This document shows, one piece after another, positions 59,400 to 64,000 of a stretch of 64,000 nt of DNA. Both the position numbers and the translations under genes were made by a program. The notes below the pieces were generated by a model. The model was not told the origin of the DNA. It ran no database searches and was given only the letters and a program-made list of their open reading frames with translations. The DNA lies in contig CAVWBT010000002.1 in the NCBI GenBank assembly GCA_963753285.1, positions 62,001-126,000 on the forward strand. Direction: 5' to 3'. Numbering within the stretch: position 1 is the first letter of the stretch; each line of letters begins with the position of its first letter. This DNA is from JAHEDH01 sp963753285. GTDB taxonomy: Bacteria > Actinomycetota > Acidimicrobiia > Spongiisociales > ZC4RG35.

Positions 59400-60314
59400 T
59401 CAGCCCGGCGGCGAAGTGGTGTGATCGTCAACCACGAGGTCTATGACCTCCCTGGCGGTGTGTCGCCACCCGAATCTCTCGGCCCCCGTTCCGGTCCCGG
59501 CACGCTCGTCGGCGAGTGTGACGAGTGCCTTCCACAGCGCCCACCCACGGGCACGCGCCCAGGTGTCGTGGTCAAGGCCGATCTCGCTCCGAAACGCGTC
59601 CCTCGCCTCTCCGGAGAAGTACGTCCATGCCATCACCAGGTCACATGCGGGGTCGCCGATCGCGCAACAGCCGAAGTCGATGACGCCGCTCAGAGAGCCA
59701 TCCGAGACGAGGAGATTGGATGCCGTCACGTCTCCGTGCACCCACACCGGGGCTTCGCTCCAGCGGCTCGCCGTCGCGACATCCCAGACGTCGACGAGCG
59801 CGGAGGCGGACGAGCCGTTCGAGAGGACATCGATCGCCGCGCGTGTCTGGGCGTCATAGACGGTGAGTGGGCCGCCGCGATAGAAACTGTGCGATCCTGC
59901 CGGGGGGCCCAGGGTGGCGTCGACCTCTCTGAGTGCGGCCAAGAACCGCGCCAGATCACGAGCGAACGCGAGCTCGTCTTCGACGGTGGCGCCGGCTGCA
60001 GGTCGGCCATCGAGCCATCGATGGATCGACCAGCTGCGAGGGAACAACTCGCCCTTCCTGCCCATCGCGACGGGCTCGGGAATCGGGAGTGGGAGCTCGG
60101 TCGCCAGGACGGGGAGCCATTGGTGCTCCTTGGCGATCTGAGGGGCGTGTGAATCGTCTCGCGGGAGTCGGATGCTCAAGTCTTCCCCGAGACGGAAGGT
60201 GATGTTGTCCCACCCTGGTAGCGCCACATCGCTTATCGGGAGATCTGCCCACTCGGGGAACTGCGAAGCGACGAGCGCGGACGCCAGATCGGCTGTGATC
60301 TCTCCCCCTTCCAT
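59400..60314 (-). CDS. Aminoglycoside phosphotransferase (APH)-like kinase
   Basis: With the ATG at 60314 the protein has 304 residues. It has a kinase-like N-lobe (ALPGWDNITFRLGEDLSIRLP), the catalytic HGDVTASNLLV and the metal-binding GVIDFGCCAIGDPACDL. The family phosphorylates aminoglycosides, homoserine, macrolides and other small molecules; this chromosomal, unaccompanied member need not confer resistance. The in-frame extension up to 60584 covers the mraZ promoter and is rejected. Confidence 0.9.
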   Translation of the reverse strand: MEGGEITADLASALVASQFPEWADLPISDVALPGWDNITFRLGEDLSIRLPRDDSHAPQIAKEHQWLPVLATELPLPIPEPVAMGRKGELFPRSWSIHRWLDGRPAAGATVEDELAFARDLARFLAALREVDATLGPPAGSHSFYRGGPLTVYDAQTRAAIDVLSNGSSASALVDVWDVATASRWSEAPVWVHGDVTASNLLVSDGSLSGVIDFGCCAIGDPACDLVMAWTYFSGEARDAFRSEIGLDHDTWARARGWALWKALVTLADERAGTGTGAERFGWRHTAREVIDLVVDDHTTSPPG

Positions 60315-60452
60315 GACCCGATTCTGGCACATGCGAGGCGAGGGCGGGGCGTGTTCTCGGAGCGAGTCGATCCGCCGGCGTGGTTTGGGTGGTGCTCGCG
60401 ACCCATTTCGGGGCTCGGTGCCCCGAATTCGGTCAGAAAGTGTCACAAAAGG

Positions 60453-60481
60453 TTGACATGTGTCAGATTGTGGACCATAGT
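60453..60481 (+). promoter_or_regulatory. mraZ promoter, TTGACA-17-CATAGT
   Basis: A consensus -35 (60453-60458) and a 4/6 match -10 (60476-60481) are separated by 17 nt. The leader to the mraZ GTG is about 50 nt. A GGGGC/GCCCC hairpin lies just upstream at 60409-60423. Confidence 0.7.
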
Positions 60482-60537
60482 GCCCCGAGAGGAGACGCCG
60501 GGGGAATCCCGGTGGCACGAAAAGGACAGGAACGGGT

Positions 60538-60975
60538 GTGTTTCTCGGTGAGCACCAACACAGCGTGGATGGGAAGGGCCGCATCGTGATGCCGCGCGCC
60601 TATCGCCACGAGCTCGCCGGAGAGGTCGTCGTGAGCCAGGGCCGAGACGAGAATCTCGTCGTCTGGAAGCGTCCGGACTGGGAGGCCGAGGCCAAGCGCG
60701 TCAGGGACACGACTCCGGACACCCGGAAAGGGAGAGCGTTTCAACGCTTGTTCTTCTCCACGTCGGACACCCAAACCGTCGCCGAGAACACCGGTCGCAT
60801 CCAGATCCCGGCTCACCTCCGTGAGTTCGCAGCACTGCAGCCCGGATCGGAGGCGGTCGTCGTCGGCAACTTCGAGACGGTCGAGATCTGGAACCCCGAG
60901 CGCTTCGCCATCTCGAAGCAACTCGGCCAGGAGGTCTATCTGGCGGACGAGGAGGACGACCCCGACGAAGAGTGA
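60538..60975 (+). CDS. mraZ: Transcriptional regulator MraZ
   Basis: The 145-residue protein has two AbrB-like domains: MFLGEHQHSVDGKGRIVMPRAYR at the start (GTG) is split as FLGEHQHSVDGKGRIVMP and the second copy as TGRIQIPAHLREFA near 85. MraZ forms rings that bind its own promoter and control the division/cell-wall cluster. It opens the dcw cluster here, followed by rsmH, ftsL and a penicillin-binding protein. Confidence 0.95.
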   Translation: MFLGEHQHSVDGKGRIVMPRAYRHELAGEVVVSQGRDENLVVWKRPDWEAEAKRVRDTTPDTRKGRAFQRLFFSTSDTQTVAENTGRIQIPAHLREFAALQPGSEAVVVGNFETVEIWNPERFAISKQLGQEVYLADEEDDPDEE

Positions 60976-60989
60976 TGTGTTGCACGGCT

Positions 60990-61083
60990 GGCGTATCGCC
61001 AGCCCCCCGGTTACCAGATGGAAGGCCCCTGACTCCGCCCGCTTCCCGTTTGGTGCCAGCGCCCGGGGGGCTGGCCATACGCC
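60990..61083. repeat. 21-bp inverted repeat in the mraZ-rsmH gap
   Basis: Positions 60990-61010 and 61063-61083 are complementary at 20 of 21 bases around a 52-nt spacer. The left arm can instead form a local 8-bp hairpin GGCTGGCG-tat-CGCCAGCC (60986-61004), so two alternative folds compete. Confidence 0.8.
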
Positions 61084-61094
61084 ACCGAGCCTCC

Positions 61095-61145
61095 CGTTCT
61101 TGTGACGCAAATGCACGAAATAGCGGCATCAGCGTCACAAGAACG
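61095..61145. repeat. Stem-loop element, copy 2 (14-bp stem, 23-nt loop)
   Basis: CGTTCTTGTGACGC (61095-61108) is the reverse complement of 61132-61145. Compared with copy 1 the last stem pair is C-G instead of G-C, a compensatory change. It ends 20 nt before the rsmH ATG, within the expected dcw transcript. Confidence 0.8.
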
Positions 61146-61165
61146 CATTCAGGGTCACGAGCACC

Positions 61166-62071
61166 ATGTCCGACTACCACAAGCCCGTTCTCCTCGACGA
61201 AGTGATCGACCTCCTCACACCCACTCCGGTGGGTGTCATCGTCGACGCCACCTTCGGCGGAGGTGGCCATGCCCGGGCGCTCGCAGCTGCCACCGGCGAC
61301 CACCGGATCGTCGGCATCGACCGTGACCCCGAAGCACGTGCGAATGCCGGGGGCCTCGAGGTGCTCGACGGCGACTTCGCCGACTTCGACCAATTGCTCG
61401 ACGACGCCGGCATCGGAGCCATCTCAGGAGCCTTGTTCGACCTCGGGATCTCTTCGCACCAGGTCGACGAGGCCCGACGCGGGTTCAGCTACCACGAAGA
61501 AGGTCCGCTCGACATGCGGATGGACCCCACTCAGGAGCTCTCGGCGGCCGAGGTCGTCAACACCTACGACGAATCCGACCTCGCCCGGATTCTCCAGACC
61601 TACGGGGAGGAGGGGCAGGCGAAGCGCATCGCCAGGGCGATCGTGGCGGCTCGTCCGATCGAGACGACGACCGAGCTCGCCGAGGTGATCGCCGCCGCCA
61701 TGCCGGCAGCCCTTCGTCGTTCCGGCCATCCCGCTCGCAAGACCTTCCAGGCGATCCGCATCGAGGTCAACGACGAACTGCAGTCCGTACGGAGGGGAGT
61801 GGACGCCGCACTCGGTCGGCTCACCGTTGGTGGCCGCTGCGCGGTGATCTCCTACCACTCACTGGAGGACCGCATCGTCAAACGGCGGTTCGCCGAGGGT
61901 GCCACCGGATGCGAGTGTCCGCCCGAGCTGCCCGTCTGTGCGTGCGGCAAGAACCCCGAGCTCCGATTGATCACCCGCAAGCCGGTCATGGCATCGGCCG
62001 AGGAGGTTGCAGTCAATCCGAGGTCGCGATCCGCCCGACTGCGGGTGGCAGAGAAGGCGAGGGCGGCATGA
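61166..62071 (+). CDS. rsmH: 16S rRNA (cytosine(1402)-N(4))-methyltransferase
   Basis: The 301-residue enzyme has the family start HKPVLLDEVIDLL, the SAM-binding VDATFGGGGHARAL, LFDLGISSHQVDEARRGFSY and, near the C-terminus, VISYHSLEDRIVKRRF. It methylates C1402 in the ribosomal P site. It is the second gene of the dcw cluster and overlaps ftsL by 4 nt. Confidence 0.96.
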   Translation: MSDYHKPVLLDEVIDLLTPTPVGVIVDATFGGGGHARALAAATGDHRIVGIDRDPEARANAGGLEVLDGDFADFDQLLDDAGIGAISGALFDLGISSHQVDEARRGFSYHEEGPLDMRMDPTQELSAAEVVNTYDESDLARILQTYGEEGQAKRIARAIVAARPIETTTELAEVIAAAMPAALRRSGHPARKTFQAIRIEVNDELQSVRRGVDAALGRLTVGGRCAVISYHSLEDRIVKRRFAEGATGCECPPELPVCACGKNPELRLITRKPVMASAEEVAVNPRSRSARLRVAEKARAA

Positions 62072-62484
62072 CCGCAGTCCAGCAACGACGCGCCACACAC
62101 GGCATGGCCCGGCTCAGGGTCATCGCCGGGAAGCAGCGAACCCAGCATCCGCACGTTGCCCCGTGGATGGCGTTCACCCTTGTGGTGGTCGTTGCGCTCT
62201 TCGGCATCGTGACGACCCAGACGTCGCTCGACGCAGGCGCGTTCGAGCTCGCCCAGCTCAACCGATCGATCGCGAACGCTCAGACCGAGAACCAGCAGCT
62301 TCGACTCGAGGTCGCCCGGCTCGAGTCGCCTGCCCGCATCGCTCCTCTCGCTGCCGAGATGGGCCTCGTCTATCCCGACACCCGCAGGACCGTGATGGTC
62401 GACGGTGTCATCGATCAGGTGGTCGAGGGTGACCAGCGGTGGGCCTCGATCGCCGAGTTCGCGACCGAGGAGATCGCGCCGTGA
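62068..62484 (+). CDS. ftsL: FtsL-like cell division protein
   Basis: The 138-residue protein has a basic cytoplasmic N-terminus, one membrane helix (about 33-50, AFTLVVVVALFGIVTTQ) and a short outside coiled coil (LNRSIANAQTENQQLRLEVA). Sequence similarity of FtsL is always weak, so the identification rests on this layout and on the position after rsmH. It bridges divisome proteins with FtsB and FtsQ. Confidence 0.85.
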   Translation: MTAVQQRRATHGMARLRVIAGKQRTQHPHVAPWMAFTLVVVVALFGIVTTQTSLDAGAFELAQLNRSIANAQTENQQLRLEVARLESPARIAPLAAEMGLVYPDTRRTVMVDGVIDQVVEGDQRWASIAEFATEEIAP

Positions 62485-62717
62485 CCGGGAACCTGTACGC
62501 GCTGCTGGCCCTCGCCGATGCGATGATGTCGTTTCTGCCGACCGTCGGCCCGGCCGCTGCCTACCGGTCCAGAAGCATCTTTCGTCGGACGGCGAGCCGC
62601 AGTGTCGCACTCATGGGCATGGTCGCGGGGTCCTTGTCTCGGGCTCGGGCGGCTCGCAGGCGCTTCGGTGTCGCCGGTCCGAATGTCGCATCTTCTGGGG
62701 AGGCGCTGTCACCATGA
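62481..62717 (+). CDS. Small ORF between ftsL and the penicillin-binding protein gene (1)
   Basis: The GTG overlaps the ftsL stop (GTGA) and opens 78 codons: a hydrophobic start (GNLYALLALADAMMSFLP) followed by a basic stretch. Tight coupling on both sides suggests translation, but codon bias is weaker than in the neighbours. No family is recognised. Confidence 0.5.
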   Translation: MTGNLYALLALADAMMSFLPTVGPAAAYRSRSIFRRTASRSVALMGMVAGSLSRARAARRRFGVAGPNVASSGEALSP

Positions 62718-63037
62718 CTGCAATGTCGAGATCCGGGATCAGCCGCGATCGGCTCATCCGACTCCAGTCGGGGGTAGCGGTGTCGAACGTGAGAGGGGCA
62801 CGCGGGTTGCGTGTCCGTCGCCGTTCGACCCCGACGTTGACCGGCGGACGGCTCCGAACCGGCGGCATCAACACCCGGTTCGTCTCGCCGGTGACGTTCG
62901 ACAGCACTGACTTCTCCATCCGACGCGGCGTGGCGGACGCCTCGTCGAATGGGCTTCCACGAATCACCTACCCGACTGCTGGCGTCGAATCGGGCAGTGG
63001 ATCACCGTATCCACAGCCGCGGCGCCGGTTGAACTGA
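62714..63037 (+). CDS. Small ORF between ftsL and the penicillin-binding protein gene (2)
   Basis: The ATG overlaps the previous stop (ATGA). The 107 codons give a strongly basic, Ser/Thr/Gly-rich protein without membrane helix (RLRTGGINTRFVSPVTFDST), ending PQPRRRLN. It ends 3 nt before the next start. It could be a disordered divisome-associated protein or a spacer that merely stays open. Confidence 0.5.
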   Translation: MTAMSRSGISRDRLIRLQSGVAVSNVRGARGLRVRRRSTPTLTGGRLRTGGINTRFVSPVTFDSTDFSIRRGVADASSNGLPRITYPTAGVESGSGSPYPQPRRRLN

Positions 63038-63040
63038 GCC

Positions 63041-64000
63041 GTGGCCGCCCGGAAGGCGGCTCGAAACATGGACCCTCAGCGGGTCCGCATGATCCTTCTC
63101 GGGCTCGGGTTCCTGCTCGCGTGGGTCGGTCTCGGGTACCGGCTCTTCCAGGTGCAGATCGTGCAGGCCGCCGACTTCGCCGACCGGAGCCTGGACCAGC
63201 GCCTCACGTCCATCGAGACGCCGCCCGACCGGGGGACCATCTTCGACCGGAACGGCGATCCGCTGGCGATCACGATCGAGGCGCAGTCGATCATCGCCGA
63301 CCCCCGGCTCATCGAGAACGAGGTCTTCACCGCCCAGCAGGTCGCCGCCGTCTCCGGTGGCGACTGGGAGCGGATGTTGTCCGAGATCGAGAAGGGCGGC
63401 AGCTTCCGATATCTCATCCGCCAACTCGAGCCCGCCCAGGCTCAGGCCGTCCTCGACCTCGGTCTTCCCGGCGTGTCGTCGATCGCCGAGCCGAAGCGGG
63501 TGTTCCCCCACGGACCGATCGCAGCGCACGTGGTCGGGATGGTCAACATCGACGGCATCGGCATCGAGGGCCTCGAGGCGTACTACGACGATGCGCTCTC
63601 CGGCACCGGTGGAGAAGTCATCTTCGAGAAACCCCTGAAGTCGGCCGGGCCGGATGCGCCGATTGCGATTCCCCAAGCCGAGATCATGACCATTCCGGCG
63701 ATTCCCGGAGACGACCTGGTGGCGACGATCGACCTGTCGCTCCAGAACTCCGCCTATGAGGCCTGTGCGGACACGGTGGAGCGGACCCGAGCAGAGGCGT
63801 GCTGGATCGTCGCTCTCGAGGTGGAGACCGGCGAGGTCCTGGCCATGGTCGGCTTCCCAGGCTTCGACCCCGAGAAGCGTGTCGGGGTCGACGGTCAACC
63901 GTTCTCGAACTTCGCGATCCGAGGCATGTACGAGCCGGGTTCCACGCAGAAGCTCATCACCTTCGCCGCCGGGCTCGACACCGGTGTGTTCGGCACCGGA
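63041..64000 (+). CDS. Class B penicillin-binding protein (FtsI/PBP3-like), N-terminal part
   Basis: The frame opens at a GTG at 63041 and is still open at the window edge (320 codons). It has a cytoplasmic basic start, one membrane helix (about 18-36, MILLGLGFLLAWVGLGY), the dimerisation/pedestal domain beginning TPPDRGTIFDRNGDPLA and the first transpeptidase motif STQK with S301 and K304 in MYEPGSTQKL. It cross-links septal peptidoglycan. The KTG motif and possible PASTA repeats lie beyond the window. Confidence 0.93.
   Translation, partial: MAARKAARNMDPQRVRMILLGLGFLLAWVGLGYRLFQVQIVQAADFADRSLDQRLTSIETPPDRGTIFDRNGDPLAITIEAQSIIADPRLIENEVFTAQQVAAVSGGDWERMLSEIEKGGSFRYLIRQLEPAQAQAVLDLGLPGVSSIAEPKRVFPHGPIAAHVVGMVNIDGIGIEGLEAYYDDALSGTGGEVIFEKPLKSAGPDAPIAIPQAEIMTIPAIPGDDLVATIDLSLQNSAYEACADTVERTRAEACWIVALEVETGEVLAMVGFPGFDPEKRVGVDGQPFSNFAIRGMYEPGSTQKLITFAAGLDTGVFGTG

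Noticed and set aside
59400..60314. Antibiotic resistance gene
   Set aside because: APH-fold kinases phosphorylate many metabolites; no mobile context or specific subfamily motif supports resistance.
60315..60584. N-terminal extension of the APH-like kinase
   Set aside because: It would run through the mraZ promoter and beyond the family's usual start.
1..64000. tRNA, rRNA, transposase or prophage genes
   Set aside because: None was recognised by eye. A tRNAscan or Rfam run would be decisive for small RNAs, which I could have missed.

Overview
The window is 64 kb of dense, high-GC chromosome (roughly two thirds G+C) with frequent GTG/TTG starts and many 1-4 nt stop/start overlaps. The gene content points to an actinobacterium: DUF3040 and DUF5661 proteins, a TgpA-type transglutaminase with DUF58 and MoxR, a DEDDh exonuclease fused to a GIY-YIG domain, three-subunit transhydrogenase, a tricorn protease, an F420/FMN-binding split-barrel protein and a mraZ-rsmH-ftsL division cluster. 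A free-living Acidimicrobiia-like lineage is my best guess, by inference only. I see no rRNA, tRNA, CRISPR array, prophage or transposase.

Layout. 0-10 kb: the end of an acyl-CoA dehydrogenase, the exonuclease/GIY-YIG gene, an rRNA methyltransferase with an ECF sigma factor and a DUF5667-like membrane protein, small membrane proteins, a nitroreductase and the pnt operon. 10-18 kb: an alpha/beta hydrolase, a tricorn protease, a secreted CAP-SLH protein and a glutamate-type dehydrogenase. 18-26 kb, minus strand: the branched-chain amino acid cluster ilvB-ilvN-ilvC-leuA-kinase-leuB, headed by a promoter, a nine-codon leader peptide (MSSTILVLP) and a terminator, which together look like a transcription attenuator. 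26-35 kb: NDH-2, a small CxxC protein, a Flp-like pilin with a duplicated 3' end, queG, glgP, ilvD, a phosphoesterase and the azlCD branched-chain amino acid exporter. 35-41 kb: a coupled START-like/ArsA/small protein/ROK kinase/DUF1232 operon, an aminotransferase and threonine aldolase. 42-46 kb: the type II fatty acid synthesis operon fabD-fabH-fabG-acpP-fabF. 46-60 kb: membrane proteins, a NUDIX hydrolase, a histidine phosphatase, DUF3040, a MerR regulator, TgpA-DUF58-MoxR, an HNH nuclease, a DEAD-box helicase with an RRM, a frameshifted acetyltransferase, a split-barrel protein and an APH-type kinase. 60.5-64 kb: the start of the division cluster (mraZ, rsmH, ftsL, two small coupled ORFs, a class B penicillin-binding protein cut by the window edge).

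The noncoding DNA is the most unusual part. (1) A mosaic hairpin element occurs three times (40.4, 46.3 and 48.2 kb): arms of GC-rich hairpins separated by a GCGTGTC/GCGTTTC linker surround a conserved core. The first and third copies are full length and inverted relative to each other; the second is short. (2) A 14-bp stem with a 23-nt loop occurs at 582-632 and again at 61095-61145, with a compensatory base-pair change. (3) Short arrays with a 7-nt period but different unit sequences occupy at least eight gaps, mostly in and around the ilv/leu genes. (4) Many starts of single or first genes carry a TANNNT hexamer 6-9 nt upstream and no Shine-Dalgarno sequence, suggesting widespread leaderless transcripts, whereas operon-internal genes usually carry GGAG-like sites.
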